A stretch of 64,000 nt of DNA from Cerasicoccus sp. TK19100 (GCF_027257155.1 NZ_JAPWDU010000011.1:17855-81854); one strand, 5' to 3'; counted from the stretch's first letter, positions 53,410 through 61,822 are shown. The notes: a model not told the origin generated them from the sequence alone. Program-made: numbers and translations.

Positions 53410-53970
53410 ATGCCCAATATCCGCGACCTCCAGCGCTCCGAGCTTGTCCTGTCGATTTTTGCCATCGTCACTTTTGCTGTGTTCTTCTGGCTCGCGCGGA
53501 CGAACCATCAGCAAATCCTCGGGCCCGAGGGCAAATACCAACTCTGGCTTGATATCGAGCAGGCGGCCAACGAAGGCGGACTCAAACCGGAGTTTGTTTA
53601 CGCGATCTGCGTCGCCGAAAGCACGCTCAACCCACGCGCCGACAGCGGCTATGCGAAGGGGGTAATGCAGCTCAGTCAGGTCGCATGGAAAGAGGTCAGC
53701 GACCGCCCCTACTCGCAGGCCTACAACCCGAAGGTCAACGTCGAAGTCGGCGTCGCTTACCTGAACCACCTCAAGGAATTCCTGGAGCAAAACGACAGCT
53801 TCAGCTACCCAAAGCTCGCGGCCAGCTACCGCTACGGACCGTATGCCTTAAAGGGAAAAGACTTCCGCGTCAGCCGCATGCAGAAGCCGCATAATAAAAT
53901 TTACCAGCAGCTTTTTGCCGGCAACGAGTCCCCCGTAACACCGCCGCCAGAGCCCACGAGCGAAGGCTAA
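53410..53970 (+). CDS. Lytic transglycosylase (SLT domain), membrane-anchored
   Basis: A 186-residue peptidoglycan lytic transglycosylase. One N-terminal membrane helix (LVLSIFAIVTFAVFFWLA) is followed by an SLT domain with catalytic Glu70 in 'CVAESTLNP', and the 'SGYAKGVMQLSQVAWKEV' and 'NPKVNVEVGVAYLNHL' motifs, ending 'LAASYRYGPYALKG'. It cleaves glycan strands to 1,6-anhydro ends during cell-wall remodelling. The C-terminus is short and Pro-rich. The next gene begins 115 bp downstream. Confidence 0.9.
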   Translation: MPNIRDLQRSELVLSIFAIVTFAVFFWLARTNHQQILGPEGKYQLWLDIEQAANEGGLKPEFVYAICVAESTLNPRADSGYAKGVMQLSQVAWKEVSDRPYSQAYNPKVNVEVGVAYLNHLKEFLEQNDSFSYPKLAASYRYGPYALKGKDFRVSRMQKPHNKIYQQLFAGNESPVTPPPEPTSEG

Positions 53971-54085
53971 TCCGCCGCCTTCCCCTCAGGTTGGAAAGGG
54001 GAAATTGCGGCCTACATTACTAGTCATGCATCTTCGCCATTTACGCAATGCATCGGGCGGCGGATGATTGCCGTTTACTTGAGCA

Positions 54086-56260
54086 ATGGCAGACGCGTTA
54101 ACACTCCTCCACCACTGGGCCAAGGCCGCCGAGGCCGACTGGTCCACGATTCCAAACCACCCCAACTACGGCGTATACGGCACGGGCTACAACGGCTGGG
54201 GCGTGCAAACCCAGCAGAAATACCTCGCCGCGCTCGCCGTGCTGGCGACGACCCAAGCTGTCCTACCCGGCCTTGACCGCGAGTGGGCACTGGCCCGCGC
54301 GTTGTCGGCGCTTCGCTTCAATTTGGCGAGCCATATTTCCGGCGATACCGTCTGCCTCTGTGGCGCGCCTTGGGGCCATACGTGGATTAGCGCGCTCGGC
54401 ATTGAGCGCATGATGTTCGCCATGCGCCTGCTGTCGCCCCACTTCACCGATGCCGACCACGCTGCCCTGGGACGCGTGCTCACCAGCGAGGCCGACTGGC
54501 TGCTAACGGATTACCAACGCGGCCTGCACCGCGGCATCAGCGCGACCAAGTGGAACCACGAAGGCGGCAACGACCCGGAGTCCAACATCTGGAATGGTGC
54601 CCTGCTCTGGCGCACGGCAGAGATGTATCCCGACCACCCCCATGCCGACGACTGGCGCGAACGCGCGCACTGCTTTTTGCTCAACGGCGTCAGCATCGAA
54701 ACCGACGCCAATGACGACACCATCATCGCGGGCAAACCACTGAGCGAGCGCCACATTGGCCCCAGTTTTTTCCCAAACTACTCACTCGACCACCATGGCT
54801 ATTTCAACGTCGGCTACATGGTCATCTGCGTGAGCAATGTCGCGATGCTCCACTTCGACTTAAAGCAAAGCGGCCTCCCGCGCCCCGAAAGTCTCGACCT
54901 GCATATTCACGACCTTTGGCGCGTGCTGCGCCGTTTTATTTTCGCCGATGGACGGTTGGCGCGCATCGGCGGCGACACCCGCGTGCGCTACGCCTACTGC
55001 CAGGAATACCTCCTGCCCGCCCTCGCCTTTGCCGCGGATTATTTAAATGACGCCCACGCCGAGGACCTGATTGAGCGACAGCTGGAGCTCATCCAAACCG
55101 AGGCCAGCCACAACGCCGACGGCTCCTTCTACAGCAAGCGCCTCACGAGCTTGCGCCACGAAAGCCCACTCTACTACACGCGCCTGGAGTCCGACCGCGC
55201 CTGCGCTATCGCCCAGCTAATTACCTATCGCGAAGCGATCAGCCAGCCAACCGCGCCAGAGCAAAGCTTTGAAGAGTCCGTAGCCGGTGGCTGGATCGAG
55301 CCCGAATACGGGGCCGTTTTTCACCGCAGCCCGAAGCGGCTTGCGTCGTTTTCCTGGCGCGCATTTCACCTGGCTCAAGGCCTGTGCCAACCACCCGGCG
55401 ACGGCCACCTTGCCGAGTGGGAGTTTAACCTCGGCGGGCGTGTCGAGTTCTGCCACCACCCCAAGCCCGGCGGCGCGGAGAAAACAAAAATGCACCGCCG
55501 CATCCTCCGGCATTCAGTCCAGAAAATTGAGGGCGGCTTTGTCACCACGGGTGCCGTCATGGAAGGCGTGGACATCACGATGGCCGAGAGCTTCCACGCC
55601 ACCGACTCCGCCATCCACCAGGGTGCCTACGCCGCGCTGCCCGACGGCCACACCATGGTTGGCCTGCACCACTGTCGCATGGGCCCGCGGCGGGGATACG
55701 TGGCCAGCATCAAAGGCCTGCACCTCAATCTGCCCAACGATCTCTACAATACTTTGCAACGCAAAGTAAACTGCACCAATGGCGAGCACACCCTGTCCGC
55801 ACCTCCGGCCGGCGACACGACACTCGACCTGCAAAGCCGCTGGGCAAACATCGAAAACCGCGTTGGCGTGGTCGGCATCTACGGTGCTGATAGCCTACAA
55901 GTCCATCGCTCCTCCGAGCGCCGCGCAGGTCCCTTGCAGTCATTGCACGTCGAGCAACTTTGCTGGCCGCTCATCATCGGCCCGCAAAAATTCGAGGCCG
56001 GCGAGATGATACTCGACGCCGGTTGGGCCGTGTTGTCATCCGTTGATACCCGGACAACACAAGCCGTCACCGCGACCACAATCGACACCGACCTGGCCGA
56101 CATACGCGCCGTCGCAATCGTGGGCCAAGATGGGAAACGTTATGTCTTTGCCGCAAACTTTGGAGATGAGCCGGCGACCATTAAGCTACACACGTTCGGC
56201 GTCGCCAAAGAAGTTTTGCTCACCCCGGGACAAGCCGAACTTTGCATTACAAAGCATTAA
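54086..56260 (+). CDS. Large alpha-toroid/beta-sandwich-like protein, unrecognised
   Basis: A 724-residue protein with no signal peptide. The first about 400 residues are helical with conserved-looking W/H/N/G motifs ('HPNYGVYGTGYNGWGVQTQQKYLAALAVLAT', 'WNHEGGNDPESNIWNGALLWR', 'FPNYSLDHHGYFNVGYM'), consistent with an (alpha/alpha) toroid; the remainder is beta-rich. The layout is like heparinase II/III or other polysaccharide lyases, but I cannot assign a family, and the lack of an export signal argues for an intracellular oligosaccharide-processing role. It ends with 'LCITKH', encoded by an imperfect CTTTGC palindrome. Confidence 0.65.
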   Translation: MADALTLLHHWAKAAEADWSTIPNHPNYGVYGTGYNGWGVQTQQKYLAALAVLATTQAVLPGLDREWALARALSALRFNLASHISGDTVCLCGAPWGHTWISALGIERMMFAMRLLSPHFTDADHAALGRVLTSEADWLLTDYQRGLHRGISATKWNHEGGNDPESNIWNGALLWRTAEMYPDHPHADDWRERAHCFLLNGVSIETDANDDTIIAGKPLSERHIGPSFFPNYSLDHHGYFNVGYMVICVSNVAMLHFDLKQSGLPRPESLDLHIHDLWRVLRRFIFADGRLARIGGDTRVRYAYCQEYLLPALAFAADYLNDAHAEDLIERQLELIQTEASHNADGSFYSKRLTSLRHESPLYYTRLESDRACAIAQLITYREAISQPTAPEQSFEESVAGGWIEPEYGAVFHRSPKRLASFSWRAFHLAQGLCQPPGDGHLAEWEFNLGGRVEFCHHPKPGGAEKTKMHRRILRHSVQKIEGGFVTTGAVMEGVDITMAESFHATDSAIHQGAYAALPDGHTMVGLHHCRMGPRRGYVASIKGLHLNLPNDLYNTLQRKVNCTNGEHTLSAPPAGDTTLDLQSRWANIENRVGVVGIYGADSLQVHRSSERRAGPLQSLHVEQLCWPLIIGPQKFEAGEMILDAGWAVLSSVDTRTTQAVTATTIDTDLADIRAVAIVGQDGKRYVFAANFGDEPATIKLHTFGVAKEVLLTPGQAELCITKH
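55752..55766. repeat. 15-bp palindrome CTTTGCNNNGCAAAG, copy 5
   Basis: CTTTGC-AAC-GCAAAG in the toroid-like gene (read T-L-Q-R-K-V). A one-mismatch relative (CTTTGC-ATT-ACAAAG) lies at 56240-56254, at the end of the same gene. Confidence 0.9.
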
Positions 56261-56961
56261 TCGCCACAGCCACCACAGCCCCCGCAGCCGCCATCCGTCC
56301 CACAGCCACCGTCACCGGAACAACTGCGCCCACTCGGATGGCGGTCCGTCAGGAGCAGGATCGCCAAGAAGAGCATCAACAGAAAAACGACCACAAAAAA
56401 ATGGGCCGCCGACTGGTCGAACAGCCCGTCAATAAACGCGGCGAAGTCCATCGCCACCACACCGATAGTCAGGCAGAAAACTATCACCAACTGCCACATC
56501 CGGATCACCACCTTGCCGCGCAGGTTGATACGGCGAAACTGGTTATTTAAATTAAAACGCTCTTCGACTGGCGGCCAGATATCTTCCGGCGGCTCCCCAA
56601 ATCTCTGCCGATACGCATCCAAGGTCGCTTGATACTGCTCGCTGTAGCGAGTCGCCTCCGCGCTGCCACCTTTCGTCGGCCCATGATGCAACGCTTGCTT
56701 GATCAGGCCGCCACAGAGATCGTTCCAATAAGACTCCGAGTAGCAAAGGTGCAAATGCCACGCCTGATCAATCGCATCCGACGGCGTCAGCGAAGCCTCA
56801 CTAGTGGCCATGAGATAGACGAATTTCAAATACTCGCCATACACTCGCCGTGCATAGCGTGAACGCCAGGCATTATCCTGCGCCAACCGGTCAACGAAAC
56901 CCAGCTCGTCACTGGGTGCGGAGACCCTGAATTTCTGCAGCTGCTCCCAAAGCGGATCCAT
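56257..56961 (-). CDS. GRDP-type membrane protein with glycine/cysteine-rich tail
   Basis: A 234-residue protein (ATG at 56961; an upstream TTG at 56982 is possible). The N-terminal domain 'EYLKFVYLMATSEASLTPSDAIDQAWHLHLCYSESYWNDLC' with 'LHHGPTKGGSAEATRYSEQY' and 'FGEPPEDIWP' is the hallmark of the glycine-rich domain protein family (PF07173). Two membrane helices follow, then a tail rich in Gly and Cys (CSGDGGCGTDGGCGG), often seen at the end of such proteins. Its function is not known. It overlaps the stop of the toroid-like gene by 4 bases (convergent). Confidence 0.8.
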   Translation of the reverse strand: MDPLWEQLQKFRVSAPSDELGFVDRLAQDNAWRSRYARRVYGEYLKFVYLMATSEASLTPSDAIDQAWHLHLCYSESYWNDLCGGLIKQALHHGPTKGGSAEATRYSEQYQATLDAYRQRFGEPPEDIWPPVEERFNLNNQFRRINLRGKVVIRMWQLVIVFCLTIGVVAMDFAAFIDGLFDQSAAHFFVVVFLLMLFLAILLLTDRHPSGRSCSGDGGCGTDGGCGGCGGCGD

Positions 56962-57012
56962 GCCGGTGTTTGCTAAATCCAAACATGCGGCCTGGCGATC
57001 CTATTCGGGCGA

Positions 57013-57333
57013 CTAGCTGAGGTAAGAGCAGCAGTAGTCCGCGCCGCCGTCCTTGATCTTGAGCGCAAACTTGGAATTACCCGGCACTTCGTAGGACTCA
57101 CCTGCGGCGTAGGTCTTCCACTCGTCGGAGCCAGCCAGCTTGACTTCCATTTCGCCGCCAAGCACTTCCATCAGCTCGGGTGCCTCGGTGCCAAACTCGT
57201 AGTCACCGGCCTGCATAAAGCCGAGCGTCTTCTTCGTGCCATCGGCAAACACGACGGTGCGGCTGGTGACCTTACCATCGAAGTAAACATTGGCTTTTTT
57301 GACGATCTGGACATTGTCGAAAGTTTCAAACAT
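57013..57333 (-). CDS. ppnP: Pyrimidine/purine nucleoside phosphorylase
   Basis: A 106-residue small cupin of the PpnP/YaiE (DUF1255) family, which phosphorolyses several nucleosides. The line-up with E. coli PpnP is good: '[15 protein letters not shown]', '[30 protein letters not shown]', '[19 protein letters not shown]', ending 'YCCSYL'. The ATG at 57333 (MFETFDNV) was chosen over the longer open frame to 57420, which runs through the tRNA fragment. It is the last chromosomal gene before the island. Confidence 0.92.
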   Translation of the reverse strand: MFETFDNVQIVKKANVYFDGKVTSRTVVFADGTKKTLGFMQAGDYEFGTEAPELMEVLGGEMEVKLAGSDEWKTYAAGESYEVPGNSKFALKIKDGGADYCCSYLS

Positions 57334-57390
57334 GCCCGCAAATTCGACGAACCCGACGCGGTTGGCAATGCCAATTTTCAGCCATAAATC

Positions 57391-57439
57391 TGGTGCGGGC
57401 GGAAGGAATCGAACCCTCATCTCAAGCTTGGGAAGCTCA
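57391..57439 (-). pseudogene. 3' half of tRNA-Gly(CCC), island att site (left)
   Basis: The minus strand contains an anticodon arm (TGAGC-TTCCCAA-GCTTG, anticodon CCC at 57430-57432), T-arm, acceptor CGCCCGC, discriminator A and CCA (57391-57393), but no D-arm or 5' acceptor strand. One T-stem pair is a G-T wobble. It is the displaced tRNA end typical of integration into a tRNA gene. Confidence 0.85.
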
Positions 57440-57664
57440 TCTCTCCCTTTTATTTATAAGGCTTCCGGGCCCATACTACTAGAATGTTACTAGAAAATCT
57501 GAGCGATTCCAGCCTGATACACTGGCTCAACCACCAAGACTGTGGCTGTGCACTTTCATGAAATGTATAAGGCACAAAACCACAATCACCGAACGTATCG
57601 ACTAACCTACACAAAGCACTTTGACGAATCATCAGAATGGCAATACTGGATGTTGGGCATACTG
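57391..57664. repeat. Long direct repeat with tRNA end, copy 1
   Basis: About 274 bp, including the tRNA-Gly fragment and about 220 bp beyond it, match 60842-61114 with scattered substitutions and then diverge abruptly. No intact integrase gene is contained in either copy. Confidence 0.88.
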
Positions 57665-57966
57665 CCTCTGGCGATCCTACAGGCGGTCTTGGCAACGACG
57701 GTGATTTCTACCTCGACTCATCCGATGGAGATTTCTTCACAAAGGTAAGCGGATCATGGCAGTCTGAGGGCAATTTGAAGGGGGCATCCGGTGACGGTTA
57801 TTTTTCTCAATCCGGTGCCAATGTTTATTACGACTCCGGAAACGTTGGGCTTGGCACAGATTCTCCTGAAGCGACCTTACATGTGGACGGTGATATAAAA
57901 ATTACCAATGGAGCACTACTTATCTCTCCACAGGGCGATATACCAATGATTTCGTATTCTAACTAG
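57637..57966 (+). CDS. Short tail-fibre-like protein fragment
   Basis: A 109-residue ORF. The sequence has repeats such as 'GGLGNDGDFYLDSSDGDFFTK' and 'SGNVGLGTDSPEATLHVDGDIKI', a type found in phage tail fibres and surface adhesins, but ends right after 'ISPQGDIPMISYSN' without a chaperone or adhesive tip. Its start codon lies within the direct repeat, so the present N-terminus may be a junction artefact. Likely a truncated remnant. Confidence 0.45.
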   Translation: MAILDVGHTASGDPTGGLGNDGDFYLDSSDGDFFTKVSGSWQSEGNLKGASGDGYFSQSGANVYYDSGNVGLGTDSPEATLHVDGDIKITNGALLISPQGDIPMISYSN

Positions 57967-58630
57967 ATCATTCTTCTTTTCGTTATTCTTGGTTTTCGGT
58001 CTATGTAACAATCATACAAGTCAACCATTTGCATGCGTGCCAGCTTGGGGGTATAAACGCTAAGCGCTCACAATCCCTACCGAGCCGACGGAAAGGACTA
58101 GCCTAAACCAAGGAACGCTCCCCTACCCATTTTCTAGGCAACTACACAAAGCCTTGTTTTGCCTAGGCATATTTGACCACGATGAGTTCGATACCCTGTC
58201 GTTGAGCGGCCAGCGCCGCCTTCGCACAATAGCCCTGATCGGCATAGGCAATTTCCAACCTCTCTCCGGTGACTTTTTCGGGGGGGGGGCGTAAACGTGA
58301 AATTGCCGTTGATGATGGTATGCTTAATCATTGAAATAGCCTCCACGCGAAAAGGGTCGTGACATGAGTACAACGGCCAGCCCGATCAGTGACTTACCCG
58401 GCAAGCGATCAACAGCGGTCATCTCTTCGAATGTCCACTGAAATAGTCCCGGGCCTGTTGTTTTTGTTGGGACGCTAAGCGGCGCATCAGTTCGGAATCG
58501 CGTTAGCCTCCACGTGAAAGAATGTGCCCGACCTTTGACGTTTACATCTCCAGCCAATGCTGCATGCTACGGGCGTCATCAAAGGAAAATCCGCATCTAC
58601 GGAAGATTCACACAAAATGTATTACATGCA
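57967..58630. other. Decayed sequence at the left end of the island
   Basis: Contains the transposase pseudogene described separately and otherwise no sustained frame. A run of C on the minus strand lies near 58279-58288. Confidence 0.5.
58020..58330 (-). pseudogene. IS5-family transposase remnant
   Basis: On the minus strand, near-continuous fragments match the C-terminal part of IS5-type DDE transposases: 'EIAYADQGYCAKAALAAQRQGIELIVVKYA', then stop codons, 'AKQGFV', 'LPRKWVGERSLV' and 'ASPFRRLGRDCERLA'. The DDE aspartate and glutamate contexts (ADQGY, GERS) are visible, but several stops and at least one frameshift make it non-functional. The upstream part is scrambled around a poly-C tract. 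Confidence 0.75.
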
Positions 58631-59452
58631 ATGAATAGGGGTAGCGAAGGGGTTCCAGCCGGAGATTACGGGTCGCTGCATACGCTTAGGGCTGAGAGAA
58701 GGGTGTTCGGCATTAGCTTTGCGTTGATGAATTATGTCCGATCACTGCTTCGATTGAAGCCCATGGCGGAAGGGAAAACCTTCCGCGTTTATCCAGGCCA
58801 GGACATCAAGACTCCAGTTTATGCGCGATATGGCACATCAGACTTTCGCGTGTTCCAAACGGTTTTTCTCTCGCGCGAATTCCATCCACTGCGTCAGATG
58901 CAGGACGTCAAGCTAATCGTGGACGTTGGTGCCAACGTTGGCTATACTGCGATACTCTTCTGCCACATGTTTCCGAACGCCGCTATTATCGCAGTGGAGC
59001 CGGACCCCGGTAATTTCGCCATCTTGAAAAAAAACACTGAGCCTTACGGGGATCGAGTGCGCGCAATACAGGCTGGCGTTTGGGGCGAGCCGAGCCGGAT
59101 GAAATTTACCCAGAGCAATTACAGAGGGGGCGACATGTGGGCCAAGCGAGCCGTCGCCAGCGATTCAGCAGAAGGTTCGATCCAATGCATCACCCTGGAA
59201 AGTTTACTCAAAGAGACAGACGCAGACGCCATTGACATCCTCAAACTCGATATCGAGGGGGCCGAAGTAAGCGTCTTTCAAAACGCAACGCCTTGGATAT
59301 CTCGCGTGCGTTGCGTATCCGTTGAACTGCATGACGACACCGAGCTCGGGTCCGCCACGGAGGCCTTCGATTCGCTATTTTCAGAATCGACTTACAACAT
59401 CCTTCATTCGGGCGAAAAGAAAATAGCAATCCTCAAGTCATCCAAGAGCTAG
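58631..59452 (+). CDS. FkbM-family methyltransferase
   Basis: About 273 residues; the open frame starts at 58514. The SAM-binding motif is 'LIVDVGANVGYTAILF', followed by 'IAVEPDPGNFAILKKN' and the FkbM signature 'IDILKLDIEGAEVSVF'. FkbM-family enzymes methylate hydroxyl groups of sugars or polyketides. The gene is 22 bp upstream of a glycosyltransferase-like gene, so the pair probably modifies a surface glycan. The exact start is uncertain, as no strong ribosome-binding site stands out at 58514, 58631 or 58727. Confidence 0.8.
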   Translation: MNRGSEGVPAGDYGSLHTLRAERRVFGISFALMNYVRSLLRLKPMAEGKTFRVYPGQDIKTPVYARYGTSDFRVFQTVFLSREFHPLRQMQDVKLIVDVGANVGYTAILFCHMFPNAAIIAVEPDPGNFAILKKNTEPYGDRVRAIQAGVWGEPSRMKFTQSNYRGGDMWAKRAVASDSAEGSIQCITLESLLKETDADAIDILKLDIEGAEVSVFQNATPWISRVRCVSVELHDDTELGSATEAFDSLFSESTYNILHSGEKKIAILKSSKS

Positions 59453-59474
59453 CAGTAAAGTCAAAGGTTCGGAC

Positions 59475-60281
59475 ATGCCATCTAAACGTAAATCGATTTC
59501 ATTTGTATATTTTACCTGCGAGCCACATTTCGAAATTCTCAAACGTTCACTGATCAGCCTAAGTCGAACGCGCGCTATTGCGTCTGGTCGGGTTTATATA
59601 TATCAGGATCCTGATAATGTGCTTAAGAAAGCTCAAAAAGACTATTTAGTCAGCAACTACCTGGGCATAGAAATGCGGGTGGCTCCATACCACACATCCG
59701 GCTACGGAAAACAAACAATCAATTCTGAAATCCGCTGCCTACATGAGGTTGCCGGAGAGTGCGCGGATGAAGACATTGTCGCCAAAGTGGATTCTGACGT
59801 TATTTTCATTTCCAATAAGTTTATAAACTTCATTCAGGACCACGAAGCAGCGATATACGGCGAACCCGTTACACAGTTTTTACCCTTTGAGTTCATGCAG
59901 GGCGGGGCATACTTCATAACAGCCAGTTTTGCGCGGCAATTAGCTGAAATTGACGACTCTTATTGCGACGACTTGCTGAATACAATAAATGCCTGCCTGA
60001 GGGACCGTGGACTCTCTCGTCAAGAGGGCTGCATCGGGGAAGATGTTGGCGTGTCCAGTTTTATTACCAAGCGGTTGGGTGGAGTCGCCGCCGCAGTACC
60101 GCAATACAGGCATAGCATATTGCATTTTATGGAAAACAAAAAGCAGATGTATCACTATGATCGTTATCTGTTGTTTTTACTGACATATAAATATATTCCG
60201 ATTCTTCGCCATTATGTAGGCAAGTTGCACCGATCCACCAAGAAGTTTTTTTTGGGCCAACCAAAGCCAGATGCTTGCTGA
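59475..60281 (+). CDS. Putative glycosyltransferase (GT-A-like)
   Basis: A 268-residue cytosolic protein. The N-terminus 'KSISFVYFTCEPHFEILKRSLISLS' and the metal-binding-like 'AKVDSDVIFISNKFINFI' (DxD as DSD) fit a GT-A glycosyltransferase, with a later 'GEDVGVSSFITKRLGG' that resembles the catalytic ED region. No clear family assignment. Paired with the FkbM methyltransferase gene; both are more AT-rich than the chromosome, consistent with transfer as a unit. Confidence 0.65.
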   Translation: MPSKRKSISFVYFTCEPHFEILKRSLISLSRTRAIASGRVYIYQDPDNVLKKAQKDYLVSNYLGIEMRVAPYHTSGYGKQTINSEIRCLHEVAGECADEDIVAKVDSDVIFISNKFINFIQDHEAAIYGEPVTQFLPFEFMQGGAYFITASFARQLAEIDDSYCDDLLNTINACLRDRGLSRQEGCIGEDVGVSSFITKRLGGVAAAVPQYRHSILHFMENKKQMYHYDRYLLFLLTYKYIPILRHYVGKLHRSTKKFFLGQPKPDAC

Positions 60282-60284
60282 CAT

Positions 60285-60430
60285 TTAGAGAGCTATTTTA
60301 GCCACTATCACTAGGGCCAACGGACAGTCACTTAGCCGCGCAATAGAGCAAGCGAGGTTAATGAATACCAAGCTATTAGTCGCCCCTGAAAAACACCTCA
60401 TCGGTTTGCTTATCAGTGACATGCTCTTCA
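60285..60430 (-). pseudogene. C-terminal remnant of an IS transposase
   Basis: The minus strand encodes 'TNSLVFINLACSIARLS', a match to the C-terminal end of IS5-type transposases and to the fragment at 63.9 kb ('NYLAFIYLACSILWLS'). The element end CTAGGGCCAACGGACA lies at 60311-60326. The frame upstream does not continue as a transposase. Confidence 0.6.
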
Positions 60431-60561
60431 AGGTCGGCCACGCCATCGAGCAGTAAAGAACTGCAAATCCCAATAACATGGTCAAACGATGAAGCCCAAA
60501 AAGCGGGTTAATGAAGAACCGCAACTTTTTCAGCAGGGACTGGAGCACCGCAAGTGTCACA

Positions 60562-60841
60562 CCAAGTACCTATGACGTGTTCTTGACGCAGTTCTAGTCT
60601 TATCCCATTCCTAAAAAGGATTGGGACTTTCAATGAGAGTCTAATTATAGTTGGGGATGATAAGGCGGCAGATGGGAAAAGAAGAAGAAGACCGGCGACG
60701 TATTACCCATATATTCTTCAAGGTTTGAAAGCGTATCAGGCAGACATTCTAGCAATGGACAAGGGACTCGCCATCAAACTTCCTCTTGGCGACCTTTCCA
60801 CGGAACTTGATGCGCCGGTCTCCACAATGAACAATTACACA
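60562..60841. other. Non-coding stretch between the glycosyltransferase region and the second att copy
   Basis: No sustained reading frame, hairpin terminator or promoter stands out. Confidence 0.4.
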
Positions 60842-60890
60842 TGGTGCGGGCGGAGGGAATCGAACCCTCATCTCAAGCTTGGGAAGCTCA
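60842..60890 (-). pseudogene. 3' half of tRNA-Gly(CCC), island att site (internal)
   Basis: Same tRNA-Gly segment as at 57391-57439; here the T-stem GAGGG/CCCTC is fully paired. Anticodon arm, T-arm, acceptor and CCA are present but no 5' half. It marks the junction between two units of the island. Confidence 0.85.
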
Positions 60891-61114
60891 TCTCACTCTT
60901 TTATTCATAAGGATTCGGAGCCCATGCTACTAGAATGTTACTAGAAAATCTGAGCGATTCCAGCTAATACACTGGCTCCACGGCCAAGACTGTGGCCGTG
61001 CGCTTTCATGGAATGCATAAGGCACAAAACCACAATCACCGAGTGCATTGACTCGCCTACACCAAGCACTTTGACGAATCATCAGAATGGCAATGCTGGA
61101 TGTTGGGCGTGCTG
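60842..61114. repeat. Long direct repeat with tRNA end, copy 2
   Basis: Matches 57391-57664 with scattered substitutions. The repeat boundary sits just after the codons for M-A-(I/M)-L-D-V-G. Confidence 0.88.
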
Positions 61115-61307
61115 GCCAATCTAGCTACGCTGGAATTATTGGAGAGCGGTGAACACAATATCTGATGGGCGCGGGGAAATTAAAAAGCCAACGGCGCATG
61201 GTGACGCCGTGGGCTCAGAGAAATGGGGCGTTGCACCTGCTGCGATACTCATCAGTTGATTACGAAGTAAGATTTAGTTTTCTTCCTTTATGATTTTTGA
61301 AGTGCCT
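61115..61307. other. Short non-coding stretch after the second att copy
   Basis: A single short frame from the direct repeat ends after 21 residues; nothing else is supported. Confidence 0.4.
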
Positions 61308-61616
61308 TTAGCAGAGAAGGATTCCCGCTACATTCAAGTCGACTAGCATCCGCGTTAAAGCACCGTCTGCCATCCTATCTAGAAATAACATTCCTCCTTC
61401 CCTTTCACTCAGCCCCCTTAGTTGATCATCTGTCCAGCCCTGCAAGGGACTTTTATAGCACAGCGATAGCTCAAAACAGGCTTCATCATCTACACCATCC
61501 TGCACAGCAACTGATAGCTTGAACTGCTTGTTATCAGGTGTGAGACAGGCGAACTCTTTGGATAATAAAGCCAGCAAGAGTTTTTTAGTGTATCGGTATT
61601 GGTTGTTGGTAGCCAT
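61308..61616 (-). CDS. Hypothetical island protein, downstream frame
   Basis: A 102-residue ORF: 'YTKKLLLALLSKEFACLTPDNKQFKLSVAVQDGVDDEACFELSLCYKSPLQGW' followed by a helical C-terminus. No family recognised. It overlaps the upstream frame by 127 bases; because both frames look protein-like and the upstream one loses that character after the overlap begins, the two may be a single gene with a frameshift. Base use is AT-richer than the main chromosome. Confidence 0.45.
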   Translation of the reverse strand: MATNNQYRYTKKLLLALLSKEFACLTPDNKQFKLSVAVQDGVDDEACFELSLCYKSPLQGWTDDQLRGLSEREGGMLFLDRMADGALTRMLVDLNVAGILLC

Positions 61617-61822
61617 TTCTCACGAAGTGCCACCAATTTTGTATAATCGCCATCAGTAAGATAGAAGTCGAAGAGACTTCCGTCGGAGTTTAGATTCACA
61701 TGACGTCCGTCACAGTCTTCGAACCCCAATCCTTTGAGACGGTTCATTTCGTTAATAGCTGAATCAATCAGCTTTTGAGTATTTGTACCCCGCACTTCTG
61801 CGTTATTTTGTGTTTTTAGCAC
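61490..61822 (-). CDS. Hypothetical island protein, upstream frame
   Basis: A 110-residue ORF; the first 70 residues ('TQKLIDSAINEMNRLKGLGFEDCDGRHVNLNSDGSLFDFYLTDGDYTKLVALREKW') look like real coding sequence, whereas the rest is Ser-rich and out of frame with the following ORF. Probably the N-terminal half of a frameshifted gene. Function unknown. Confidence 0.4.
   Translation of the reverse strand: MLKTQNNAEVRGTNTQKLIDSAINEMNRLKGLGFEDCDGRHVNLNSDGSLFDFYLTDGDYTKLVALREKWLPTTNTDTLKNSCWLYYPKSSPVSHLITSSSSYQLLCRMV

Noticed and set aside
60725..60910. Short frame containing [15 protein letters not shown]
   Set aside because: It is translation of the antisense of the tRNA-Gly 3' half, a known annotation artefact.
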